Below, one piece after another: positions 11,541 to 23,661 of a DNA stretch of 64,000 nucleotides. Location: positions 50,052,628 through 50,116,627 of the forward strand of contig NC_135722.1 of the NCBI RefSeq assembly GCF_964656455.1. Reading direction: 5' to 3'. Every line of letters starts with the position of its first letter. The stretch's first letter is position 1. The notes below the pieces were generated by a model. It had not been told where the DNA came from and made no database searches. It saw only the letters and a list, made by a program, of their open reading frames with translations. The position numbers and the translations under genes are program-made. The DNA comes from Halichoerus grypus. Lineage: Eukaryota > Chordata > Mammalia > Carnivora > Phocidae.

Positions 11541-14500
11541 AGCAAAACCAATCCTCTAAAAAGAAAATAACACACAAATAATAAAAAAAAACATAAATTC
11601 CTTTATATCCTAATTCAAACAAAGATAGTACTTCACCCTTACTATGCTGGTTCCCAAAAAATAATAGATGCTGAAAAACTTCCCATATGCCTGGACTCCC
11701 TCTCAGAATGTTATTCTTGACTCTACCATGTTAATGTTTTTAGGCATGAAATTGATCCTGCAAATATGATAATCATGTGAAAAAAGTAGAGATTTTATAC
11801 CATGAACAGAATTGTAAAAACTCGGCAATCTGGGCAAATTCATAGTTTTTTTTGTTTTAAAGCTGTGTTTTTGCTTATTTGATAGATGAGTAGATATAAA
11901 GTCTGGCTTATTGATACTTCTTTTCAAACAACTACTTTTCAAACAGTTCTGTCTCTGTGTCTTATGACACTTCATAGACAAGTTTCCCTCTTATGGAAAG
12001 CAGGAAGTTTTAGGATGTTCCAAGTCCAGTATTAGCCAAGTGCGTACATGCATACTCTTGTGCCATATACCACTCAGTGTTCTCTAGTTCTAGGTGGTCT
12101 TATTGACATTATTTGTAGAAAGAATTCAGGGAAAATATGTTTGTAAATCCTGGCCAATAAAACTAAATTTTTAGCTATATTTTTACTGCAGGATTTCTCA
12201 GATCTTTCAATTCACAAATATTCATTTGAAATTTTATGATATTGGCTTTAGATTGCTCCTTTGACCAACCTACGACACTAATATTCCATAGCATCCACTT
12301 TAGAAAAAAAATCCTACTGATTTTTATTATAATAGAAAAGATGATGTCATAAATTCTTAGAGGGAGTTTGTATTAATTAACATCACATCCTGAATTGGAA
12401 GCAGTCAGTTATGCTGTATAATTATAAGCACAAGTGCCTATTCCTGGAACCCCGTTGTGACACTGAACTCATCCTCTATCTATCTATTCATTGTATTTAT
12501 GAGATGGACTTTAATGATGTGGCCTCAATTGTATCTTGAATGATTTGGTTAGAGTTCAATCTGTTTATATGTGTTTTGGCTAATATGTGGAGAATTGGTA
12601 CTTAGCCTTTAAATGGCTAATTTCACCAATGCAGTCACCTGGGCCTGGAGTCTTCTGTGTTAGAAGGTTGCTAACTACAGATTCAACTTATTTCATAGGA
12701 AAGGACTATTCAGGTCCTTGATTTCTTCATGCCTTTCCTTCGCATGTCCTCAGTGAATGCATCACATTACTCTAACTTTACCTTGTGTTCAGGGTGTGGC
12801 TGATGAGTTAGGTTTTAGTTGATGTTTATACCACTATCAGCATTAGATTTTCACTTTGTTGCTGTGCTACAAATAAGGCCACTCTCCATGGTCTCTACAC
12901 TCCCTCAGGTGTAAAGAACTGTTTCTTGTTACTCAACCCAGCTAGTCCAGTGGTAAGAGCCAGAGGACATTACAATACCAACTACATTGTTTCAGCCTGT
13001 CTTAGGTAGGTTCTATGTCCCTGAGTCTTGAAAGTGAAGCCTCCTCAGTGATTCTGCCCCTCCCCTAGCACTGTAGGACACTTCTAAGGAACCTGCCTCA
13101 CCCTGGGTAATAGAGTTTGTTTCTGCTCCTTTGGCTCAGCAGCAATGGGTCTCCACTAGTGCTCTTCCTCCAGGGTGAAGGCTTTTGTTCCTTAGGGGAG
13201 AGAACCTGGGTGAGGGGTCATTCCCTTCTTACAATGGCTGCTATTCCCCTCCACCAGACCTGGTTCATGATGAAGGTCTAGTCCTGCACTGAGACTTTCT
13301 CAGGAGTACCTGGTTTAGGTCTAGGGAGAAAAACCTGAGTGGATGTGAATTCCCCTTTGTATCATATATACATGACTCCCAGACATTATGTATTCTCATA
13401 TAGGTTCATACTCAGCTGTGAATAATTTGGTTTAAACTTTAGCAAATTCTTTATACTGGCTTGTAGAGTATCTGACATATGCCCCTAGTAAGCACAGGAT
13501 CATGTTCCATCTCTTTTTGTAGTTACCTATCTTTCCTTAAATTTTGGATTAGTTACTTGCACTATGATTTGAACTTTCTGACGGGTCCAAGAAAATTGTG
13601 TTTTTGATTATACAGCATATACTTTTATTTTCATAAGATTTTGAGTGACATTCTTTCCAACTTTTTATATTCTAAATAAAAACTATAAATCTTAGTTGGA
13701 ATTTCAAATCATGCCGCATTCTCTGAGTAGAAGGACATCTGCATGTTTCTTCTCAGCATCCTACTACTGTGGTATGGAGTGTGGATCACCGAATTATAAA
13801 TATACGGAATGATAGATGAAAAGTAAATGGAAAGTAAATGGGATTTTTTTTGTGAGATACACCACAGACATTTTGAATCTAATACTTTTAGAGAGGGCCT
13901 AAGCAATATGTATTTTTAAGAGGCTTCAAGCCTAAATTTTGAAAACTATCATTCTAGAAAATTGAAAGTTGGTTAATAATCAAATTGGTTGATTGCTAGA
14001 TGGAGAAAATGGGATAATCTTTAGGAAGTGAAATGATTGAATGCAGAATTGGCTAACTCAATACTGGACACAACTCTAACCCCCAACAGACACTCACACA
14101 CACACACACACACAGACACACCACACTCCACACATTACCTACCTAACTTGACCTAATCCACAGGTAACTTTGCCTACCCGATGGTCCTGATGTTCTATCT
14201 TCTGGAACTATTCTTGACTTTCTATACTCCCTAGCCTTGCCTGATTATGTACCTACTTTCTAGTTCTATCATAGCACTTGTCACATTGATTATTCAGAGT
14301 GTAAATATCAATATATAACTAAATATAGAGTAGTGGTTGAAAATATAAACCTGGTGTCAAACTTCCTACGTTCAAATTCTGTCTCCATTTTTAACCATCT
14401 GTGACTATGACAAAGTCAATTGATTTCTCTATTTCTCAGTTTCTGTATTTGTAAAGTGAGGAGATTAATCCTACAAATCGTTTTTAGTTTGCATGAGAAT

Positions 14501-16470
14501 TTAATGGGTTAATGTATGTAAAGAACTCAGGGGTGATTATGAGAATGTAGACATTATATAAGTGTTACATGTTATTATACTGAAAGTAAATGTTTGTATG
14601 TTTGAATCAACCTTATAAAACTATTGGAACAAAATGTTGCCAGCCTATTCTTCATGTTCATGTATTGTAAAGCCCATCCCTTTTTCACCCTTATTCACTA
14701 TGTGCTAGGGGGAAGTTGTAGATGTGAAAATTCAGTAGGAATAAATTGAGTAAGTGTAATTAAGACCCGTCTCCCCATGCCCCACCCCCTGCAAAATACA
14801 CTTCCTGGTAGTGAGACTTTCTAAGTAGTCCTGTGTTCTCTGGTGCTCCTCCATGTAGTAAGTCTTCATGTTCTGATTAGGACTATATGCCTAACTCTGG
14901 GGTTTAGTTAGAGTGTTCGCTGACTCTTGAACCAAACTAGGTTCTCCAGAATAAACTTCATCCCCAGGAAAGTTGATATTTTGAACTCATATCTGTCCTG
15001 TCTTTCCTCAATCTCAATCTTTTCAGGAATCATATGGGAAAGAAAGGATACATTGATCCTGTGTACCTCTGAGACTCTGAAACTGTTTACAAACCTTGTC
15101 TGATTCATTTCTATATCCCCAGTGAATTCTGGTCAACAAGTAAACATTAGCTAAATGGATCTAAACCGAGTGGTATGGAGAACGCAATGACAATTAGGAA
15201 CAATTTTGACACATCAGCCTGTGAGAAGCTGTGTTCCTAGGAATCCCATTGAGTGATTTAGCTGTATGTGGAACCATTGAGAGATTATAAGAAAATTATG
15301 GCTTTAGGGCTAGACAGACTTCTAACCCTAGCTCCTCTAAAGTAGCCCATTGAGTATGAGTTGTTGAGTTATGTGGGTATTTATGATAATTAATTCTAAA
15401 AAATATCATGAAGGTAAAGTGATTATGTATTTTTTAGTGATTATGTATTAAAACCCACAAAAAGGATTAGAATCTAGTAAATGCTTAACAAATGTTGATT
15501 CTCTTCATAATTTAGCTTGAAGGGTGAAGTACTTGACTGAAATATTCCCCCTGTGGTCAACTAATATCTCTGTTCCTCAACTTACACAGATGCAGCTCAG
15601 TTTAGCTGCATTTAAGAATCACCTACAAGACCTTAAAACACAGATGCCTGAACACTACCCCCACACTACTTTTCCTTCCCTAGAGTTTCATTTAAACAGA
15701 ATCATAGAGTATGTAATCTTTTTTCACTTAGCATAACACCTGTGAAATTTACCCATGTGAAACTACAGAATACCAAATAAGTCAATAGAATTTAATGACA
15801 GTCAGACAGAAAAGATAATTACCTACACATTAATGACCATTTGGCCAGCAACAGTTTTCTTCTAAGTAATAATAGATTCTAGAAGACTGTAGGAAAATGT
15901 CTTCAAAAGGCTAAGGAAATGTAATAACTGGAGAATGAAAGTGTGTAGCTAGAAAAGTATCATTAAAGAAGAAATAAAGAAAACATTAGATGAACATAAA
16001 ACACAAAAGTTAGCATCAAGAAACTCTCACTAAGAAAGTGGTGAGGTATGTACTTGAGAAAGAAGGACATTTAGTCAAGAAGAAATGACTGGGGCAAAAA
16101 AAGAAAAAAGGAAATTTCTAAATCTGGTAGAAAGTCTTAACTGGTAAACCAAAGATATGTGATTATATATCATGTTAATTTTAAAGATCTCTTGTTTTTA
16201 GCCACAGATGATTCTACATTTTATGTTTGTGTGTGTATGTTTTTTAGGAAATAATAGTTTAACATTTTGGTAAAGAGTCATACTCAATAATACATTTGCC
16301 TCTATGTAATTATTGTTACAACATAAAATATATCTTTGGATGAGTTACTTCCCACAGAAAAACCCATGCCCTCTGACCATTAAAAGAGGAGCTTCATGAA
16401 GAAATCACTCGTTCTAAGATGGATAATATAACATTTGTTCATATATTACTCATCAACACAAAGGACTTGC
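11541..16470. other. Spacer between two OR loci
   Basis: About 4.9 kb with no gene that I can support. It holds a (CA)n run near 14095-14115, a MIR in + orientation at about 14325-14535 ('tagtggttgaaaatataaacctgg', 'ttgatttctctatttctcag'), and possibly another degraded MIR at about 15300-15510. Remaining sequence is AT-rich and unrecognised; the longest open frames are under 100 codons and featureless. Confidence 0.65.
14325..14535 (+). repeat. MIR SINE, ancient
   Basis: Follows the MIR consensus order: 'gtggttga...aaacctggtgtcaaacttcc', then the 'caaagtcaattgatttctctatttctcag' core, then 'taaagtgaggagatta' and 'gttaatgtatgtaaag'. Diverged throughout. Confidence 0.7.
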
Positions 16471-17433
16471 TCACAGGCTTTGAAAAAATTTAAGGAATCT
16501 GTCCCATATCTTCTTGGTTCTTACCCCATAGATAATAGGGTTCACCATGGGTGGGACCAGAAGATAAATGTTGGCCACAAATATGTGGACATGGGGAGCC
16601 ACACGGTGCCCAAACCTGTAGGTGAGAAAAGAGAAGAAGGCTGGAGTATAAGACACTAAGATGACACAGAGATGACACAGGTGCCCAAGGTCTTAAGTCA
16701 GGCTTCCTTTGATGGGAGGTGGAAGACAGTGTGGAGTATGAGAACATAAGAACAGATTATCAATATGAAGTCCACCCCACCAGTAAGGAAGGCAACAATG
16801 AGGCTGTAGGCTTTACGGATTCTTGTCTCAGTACAGGCAATCTTGATGAGGGGCCATGAACTCACAATAGGTGTGGGAAATGATATTGGTTCTGCAGTAG
16901 GGAAGCCAATGTAACAGAAAGGGGTGAAGACTGAGAAGTGCTGTGCCCTGGAGTACTATACCTAGACCCATCCCTCCAATTACAGCATGTGTCAGAATAG
17001 CTGAATGTCTTAATGGGTTACAAATGGCTACATAACGGTCAAAAGCCATGGCCAGGAAGAAGCCAGATCCCATGGTGGAGCAAGAGTGAATCAGGAACAC
17101 TTGAGTGAGGCAGGCTTCAAAACGAATCTCTCCATCATGGAACCAGAAAAGGCTAAGAAGTTTCGGTACAGCTGTAGTACACACAATAAGATCAGCCACA
17201 GCCAGCATGCAGAGGAAGAGGTACATTGGTTCATGGAGGCTGGAGTCTGTCTTGATGATAAACAGAAGAGAACAGTTTCCCAGGAGGGCCAAAACGTAGA
17301 CCACACAAAAGGGGATGGAGATCCAGATGTGGGCAGCCTCCAACCCAGGAATGCCAATAAGAATGAAGGTTGATGGATGGACATCAGTCTTATTGTATGC
17401 TGACATAACAAGAAGTTCTAGCTTTCTCTTCAT
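16471..17433 (-). pseudogene. OR52-family olfactory receptor pseudogene (possibly OR52S), frameshifts and stop
   Basis: Class I odorant receptor relic on the complement. The frame from ATG 17433 (more likely true start the second Met, 17406, 'MSAYNKT') runs 201 codons through the N-terminus, TM1-TM4 and the 'HTYCEFMA' loop-2 block, with DRY ('[15 protein letters not shown]') intact. An extra C in a four-base run (complement of GGGG 16850-16853) then shifts the frame. In the shifted frame TM5 reads well ('AFLTGGVDFILIICSYVLIL') until an in-frame stop (complement of TCA 16698-16700). A gap of about 4 bp near 16670-16675 restores the original frame, which ends with 'PAFFSFLTYRFG' and '[13 protein letters not shown]' and stops at 16471-16473. 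Subfamily S is a guess from the sequence and from sitting between OR52E-type loci. Confidence 0.9.
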
Positions 17434-18338
17434 GAATTTTTCTCTACACCAAACAAAACTAATAGCTTAAAAATTTTAAACCTTCAATGAGTTAAGTCAG
17501 CCAAAATGCAGGGATTTGCAGGTCATGGAGTAATTACAATGTCTCTCAATATTTATAAATTATTTCATCATCATATCTGACTGTCAGAACTTGTTTCACA
17601 GTTGTAATTTGCAATGTGCCTGATCTGTAGATGCCAAATGAGGGAAAATATGAAGTTACCAAAAATCGCGAGAAGAAAGTAATATTAACTGAAAGCTAAG
17701 CAATGTGTAAGAGTCCCAGGGGTGTGCTATAGTGATTCAGTACTTACATACAACACCCATATTACACTGTATGTTAACTAACAGGAATTTAAATAAAAAC
17801 ATTAAAAAATAAAATAAACACAAGTGTAGATGCACAGTGGAATAGCTGTATGCTTAATTCTTCGAAATTACACTGTTTGTAATGGCTTCTTCAACTAATT
17901 TATTTCATTAAGATACATGTATTTGTAAACATATATGTTGAATCATATGGGAAATATGTGTAAGAGTCATGGGTTTGGAGGACTTAGAAACAGTTGTAAG
18001 GCACAAATTTGAATAGGCAAGAGGGATGACAGGAAGTTCAGAATAGAAAATATGCCCTTTTTTTTTTTTTTTTTAGATTTTAGTCATCCTGGTTCTGGGA
18101 CATGCCAAGAAATTCAGTTATGGGGTGTAGTTTTGAGAATTTGGGGAGGATGTGTTGCTTCCTTTGGAAAGACCAGAAGGAGGTTATTCACACTAACATG
18201 GAGCCCATTCAGCATAATGACAAGAGTGGGGCTGATAGTGCGTCAGGAATTGTACAGCTCGTTGCATTGCTTGTGACTCTCCATTGGTGACACATTTTTG
18301 TTTACTCTTGACCTCACAGGCAAGAATTGCAGCAATGT
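17434..18338. other. Spacer with a probable L1 3' tail
   Basis: About 17700-17820 reads like a short carnivore L1 3' end in + orientation ('actgtatgttaactaacagg' followed by 'aatttaaataaaaac' and A-rich sequence). I saw no target duplication. The rest, including a T16 run at 18060 with downstream unassigned sequence, shows nothing I can name. Confidence 0.45.
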
Positions 18339-18545
18339 GGGGCGCCTGGGTGGCTCAGTTGGTTAAGCGACTGCCTTCGGCTCAGGTCATGATCCTGGAG
18401 TCCCTGGATCGAGTCCCGCATCGGGCTCCCTGCTCAGCGGGGAGCCTGCTTCTCCCTCTAACCCTCCCCCCTCTCATGTACTCTCTCTCTCTCATTCTCG
18501 CTCTCTCAAATAAATAAATAAATCTTTAAAAAAAAAAAAAAAAAA
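18339..18545 (+). mobile_element. Can-SINE
   Basis: Complete copy with an 18-bp target duplication AAGAATTGCAGCAATGTG (18322-18339 and 18546-18563; one base shared with the SINE head). Confidence 0.96.
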
Positions 18546-18563
18546 AAGAATTGCAGCAATGTG

Positions 18564-19365
18564 ATTATAATCACCAACATGCATTTCCTTCATTTCCTTA
18601 CATGTATCCAGTTAAGCAAATTACTTTATGACTGGCTCTCTATTGAGCTCCCTCTCTAGGCAAATTCATCCAAACATCCCCTCATGACATTTTCTTTGCT
18701 CTGCACACTTCTCCTTCATTGGCTGGCCCCTCCCCCACCCCATACTGTGACTTGCTGATTACACTTCTTCCAATTCTTAAGACTAGTAGAACATTTTTGA
18801 AAGTCATACTGGTCCCATAATAAACAAATCTTTCCCCCCTTTTCTTCTTAGAAGCACAATTGACACTGTTCCACAGACACTGCTTTTACCATTATTATAG
18901 ACCATTGAAGATTATGGAGTGTTGTGACCAGGAAAAATAATCCTTAAGTCAGTGTCCACTGAAGCCAGGATTGGAATATGTATAGCAGACTGAGCATCAA
19001 TATGGAGTGACAATGATGACATGTGTATTGTTCTTACTCTTTTGAAGTTTCATACCCAGAGTTTCTGCTTGCTGTGGTTATTTGGCCTTCAAGATCCCTA
19101 GAGATGGATATTCTCTTTTGAACATGAAAGCTGGATAGGTGGGTCAAGGTTCTATGGAAAGTTTACATAATGACATTTCTTTCTGAAACATGCTATGAAT
19201 TGGGACAGAATAGAAATCCAGGGAAACCAGTTCATTGGGGATGGATGTAATAATGCAATAGTTAGACTTTTAAAATGCTTGATATGAGTTAGTTGTTTTC
19301 CTGAGAACATTTCACGTATTATCTCATAAATTTCATCTCCATTTTAAGATGAGAAGAGTTTAGGT
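18564..19365. other. Unassigned spacer
   Basis: No coding frame, RNA gene or recognisable repeat that I can support. Confidence 0.5.
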
Positions 19366-19381
19366 AACTTCTATAATTTTA

Positions 19382-19583
19382 TTTTATTTATTTATTTTTT
19401 TAAAGATTTTATTTATTTATTTGAGAGAGAGAATGAGATAGAGCATGAGAGGGGGGAGGGTCAGAGGGAGAAGCAGACTCCCTGCTGAGCAGGGAGCCCG
19501 ATGCAGGACCCGATCCCGGGACTCCAGGATCATGACCTGAGCCGAAGGCAGTCGCTTAACCAACTGAGCCACCCAGGCGCCCC
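19382..19583 (-). mobile_element. Can-SINE, antisense
   Basis: Target duplication AACTTCTATAATTTTA (19366-19381 and 19584-19599). It lies 78 bp before another antisense Can-SINE. Confidence 0.96.
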
Positions 19584-19661
19584 AACTTCTATAATTTTAA
19601 ATAGCTGGTAAGTGATAGATATGTTTCTAGACCACACACTGATTCTAAAGCCCTTATTCTT

Positions 19662-19865
19662 TTTTTTTTTTTTTAAAGATTTTATTTATTTATTTGACAG
19701 AGAGAGAGAGACAGGGAGAGAGGAAACAGAAGCAGGGGGAGTGGGAGAGGGAGAAGCAGGCTTCCCTCGGAGCAGGGAGCCTGATGCGGGGCTCGATCCC
19801 AGGACCCTGGGATCATGACCTGAGCCGAAGGCAGACGCTTAACGACTGAGCCACCCAGGCGCCCC
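19662..19865 (-). mobile_element. Can-SINE, antisense
   Basis: Target duplication CTAAAGCCCTTATTCTT (19645-19661 and 19866-19882), different from that of its left neighbour, so this is an independent insertion. Confidence 0.96.
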
Positions 19866-20409
19866 CTAAAGCCCTTATTCTTAACTGTAGTAATAAAAAT
19901 TGCCCTAATGATGCGACAGTCTATTTGCATTTGTGCATATAAGAAGAAGACAAGGATTGTTCTGTATCTAATAAAAATAAAGCCATCATTATTAATTTGA
20001 TTATGAATACTGGTCGAAAGCATCCAACTATTATATTCCATAAAGGAACTAGTCCAAATTTAAGCCTTTCTGTTCTTAATTAACCCTCCTGCACTTTCAA
20101 CAGATGACCTCTCAGAGGGAAAATTAACCTCTCAACCTGAGAGAGAAAATTAACATTTGCCACAGACAGCTCTGTCCACATTTCCCTGTCCTACCTCTAT
20201 GTTTATGTACATGTATATACATTCAGCTAGTGCATTTTCACGTACTTTCCTACCTTTGTCCTAAAATGAAATTTCATATCCTTTTATCTATATTTGTAAT
20301 TCCATCAACATTCTCATATTTCTCATGCACTTTTGCCTTCATTCCTTCTACTTGCTATATGCCATTACACAATTTAAATATATTTTACCAACAGGAAATA
20401 CGTGGACAG

Positions 20410-20613
20410 GGGCACCTGGGCGGCTCAATTGGTTAAGAATTCGACTCTTGATTTTGGCTCAGGTCATGATCTCATGGCCGTGAGATCGAGTCCCGGGTCT
20501 GGCTCCATGCTCAGCAGGGAGTCTGCTCCAGATTCTCTCCCTATCCCTCTGTCCCTTTACCTCCTCTCTCTCTCTCACTCAAAATAAACAAATAAATCTT
20601 TAAAAAAAAAAAG
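20410..20613 (+). mobile_element. Older Can-SINE subfamily member
   Basis: Diagnostic differences from most copies here: 'GTTAAGAATTCGACTCTTGA' in the tRNA part and 'TCTGCTCCAGATTCTCTCCC' in the body. Imperfect target duplication GAAATACGTGGACAG / AAAATATGTGGACAG agrees with greater age. Confidence 0.93.
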
Positions 20614-20639
20614 AAAATATGTGGACAGATTATGTAGAG

Positions 20640-21450
20640 CAAACATTCACACTGAAGTAAAATGCAAATGTTCAATGACATAAAATAAACTTATTCTTAC
20701 TGGCAATCAGGAAATTAAAAATTAAATGAATATGATACAAATCATTCAGTATTATATTTTTAACCAACAGAATTTCAAGATTGATGATAACAAGCATTAG
20801 TGAGCTTTGGGTTAAACAGTGATTCTTATGCCCAATCAATTGGAGAAAATTGACCCTACTCTTAGAGGAAAATTGCATAGTATTATTCTTATTAAAAACA
20901 AAGTTCTGGGCAGAGCAATTTAACTACTTGCCATCTTAGGGAATAATGTTCACATATACCTATGGAAGTATATACAGCAATTCTCATTGTAAAAGTGCCT
21001 GTAATAGAATTAATAGTGAAGCATTCAAAATGTCTATCAATAAAGTAATACTGAACTTACAAATCTGTATCTTTATATTACAGAGCACTCAGAAGTGCTT
21101 AGAATAAGTAAAGTATATTTTTGTAAGCTGACATAGAAAAACATTCGAATGAAAAAAATGAAGCAGAAGTATGATTTTTCCATTAACATTGACACCCATG
21201 CAAAAATTAAGAGCATATATATATGTATGTGCATATACACACACATTTATAATGAGAATTTTATTCACATAAGAAATAACCTAAAAAGGATACACAGTCA
21301 ATGAAGGAGAGATCTAAAATGTAGAATGGATGGAAAGACGTATAGACAGTATAATTTAGCTGTATCTGTATGGCTTGACATTTTTAAACAGTGCCAGTAT
21401 ATTCTATATATTCATGTATTATTACATGTATAGTTTAAGGCAAGTAAATA
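20640..21450 (+). mobile_element. Very old L1 ORF2 / 3' UTR remnant
   Basis: Word order ('gcaatcaggaaattaaaaattaa', 'caattctcattgtaaaagtg', 'aaatgtctatcaataaag') follows the end of L1 ORF2 and 3' UTR of old mammalian L1 or HAL1 families. No open frame remains. The boundaries and family are approximate. Confidence 0.45.
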
Positions 21451-23661
21451 AATAAATGCAGTTACAAATGTTATTTACCAGAAAATAATACAAACCAAGA
21501 AATTATAAAGAAAATGTGACCTTCCTTGTCTTATAAAATATTAGCAAGTTTTCTAACCTTTTGAAATACCTTTTCTATATCTTTCTGCATATAGAGAACT
21601 AGTCATCTACTCAATTCATGAAGGTGGTAACCTTATGTCTTTGTTTGTCATGGCATTTTTTCACACATACGTACCCTAGGTAACCTGGTTAGAATTGGAG
21701 ACTCTGCTCACATATCAGCTCCTGTGGGAATATTTTTCTAGGAACTTTGAATGATCATGGACATCCATCCTCAAGTGTTCCATTGATGTTGTGTACTTGC
21801 CTGTCTTCTATCTCGTTATATTGTATTTTGTATTTCCGTATGTTTTTCTCCTTTATTATATTGCAATTTCTGACTTGGCAGAGGCCCTGTATTTTCATAT
21901 ATTTGCTTGTTCCAATGAATGAAGAAAATAGAACAGAAGATAAGGGACTGTTATTATTTTTCTGGTATATAATTTCAATTTAAATTTAAGACAACTGGTG
22001 AAATCACTATAAATTTATTATAGTCCACACTATCCCCAAACATTATAGTGCATTAATAGTTTTCCTGATTCTAATATAAAATCTTTAAGACATAACCAGG
22101 GATTAGCTTCCAACAAAATCGAATTCTGTCAGCATTTGATTCCTTGTCTGACTACACAGCATGGAAGAAAAGAGGGATTGGAGGGAAAGAAACTCACATC
22201 TGCTTTTGGGGAAGAATAAAATGAAAAAACAAAACAAAACAAAACAACCCTATAATGTTTTTGTGCTAAATTCTACATCCCTATCCATCTCTTCACAAAA
22301 ATAAAATAAATCAACATGAATTGGCATATATTAGGTACATATAGTATTTACATTTCAGGCATTATCCCATTTAATCCTTAAGGGGGTTTTTAGGCAGATA
22401 ACCATACTTACAACACAGATTTAAAAAAAAAAACAAAACTCAGAATGTTAATTTAAGTTTCCCAAAACTATTCTACTATGAATTCAAGGATCTGGAATTT
22501 GAACCCAAGTATAATTACAAAGTTTGTCATCTTTACATTAATCTGGAGATGAGTACTCCATAAGGTTTTGTAAATGTAAAATGGCTTAATGCATTGAAGA
22601 CTAAAATTGAGCAGCATGAAATATTGCTCAAATACCATAGATTTGCTCAGGATTTAGGACTGATACATCTATATCCCCATCCTTTCCTTCATCAGCCTTC
22701 CTCTGATGTACTGAACTAAGCAGAGAAGCCCATGCATAAATTTATTCTCAGTAAAAGTTGTAGCCTAATCTCCACCCATACAGAGTAAAACAGCAGTAGT
22801 CTACTCAGGGGCCACAAACCCAAATGGGTCCAGGTGAACTGAGAAATCTTACACAAGATGTCTTTCCTAGAGCCTGTTTGCTCTGATTAGATGATACAAA
22901 TGAATGTGACTAAAAACTGCTTTACATACACCAGGGGTTCTGTAAGGATGAGGATGAGCACCTTGGTCTCAGGAAGATTTTACTTCTCTCAAGACCTTTA
23001 GTGTTTCTAAATGAGCTCAGTTATAGACATGTCTCCTGATTTCTAAGGCTCTCATGGGCATAGAGTGGGGATGGCCTCCCCACCTGTCAAGAAAACAAAC
23101 CACTGGGAGTTGAACTTGAGTTCAGAACTCAGGTTCTAAGTCGTTAGAGCTAACAGCTTAATAAGGGGAGAATCCAAGAAAGGTGGGCGAGAGGGCAGGG
23201 GAGTTTTTCTGGACTATCTCTGGAGCCTGCCTCTCAGCAGGATTGCTTGAGTCTCAGAATTGTTTGTTCTTAAATACATCATGTGTATATATGAAGAAAG
23301 GATAGATAAGTGTCTAGTCCTTCACTTTTTATTTTTAATATAGGAAAATATAAACAAAAAACAAACATCAACCATAATGTCACTTTGATATTTGGTTTAA
23401 TTTTATTCCATGATTTTCATATTCATATGATTTAGAATATTCAAATCATATTTGACTTCAACATTTTATCTCATAATCTAAATTTCATGTTGTGACATGT
23501 ACCTTATTCTTTTCATAATTCATCAGAATAAATTTCACAGAAAATTTATTTAAATATATGAAATTAATCAAAATGGGATTTTGATGAAAGTTGAATTGCA
23601 TCTAAACATTAATGAGGAAAATTTGACAGCTTTAAACATGCAATCCTTTCAGCTATCTAGA
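21451..23661. other. Spacer with one MIR-like fragment
   Basis: About 22330-22540 resembles an antisense MIR ('cattatcccatttaatcctt', 'ggaatttgaacccaag'). The rest, including 22700-23260 with somewhat higher GC, holds no gene or named repeat that I can defend. Confidence 0.5.

Noticed and set aside
17086..17373. Plus-strand frames opposite the OR52S-like pseudogene
   Set aside because: Antisense shadows; the complement reads as a receptor.
17712..17724. EBF-like word GTCCCAGGGGTG
   Set aside because: Falls within a probable L1 3' tail, with no TATA box or donor nearby.
22700..23260. Moderately GC-rich block considered as an LTR or exon
   Set aside because: I found no LTR ends, poly(A) signal, splice pair or coding bias to support either.
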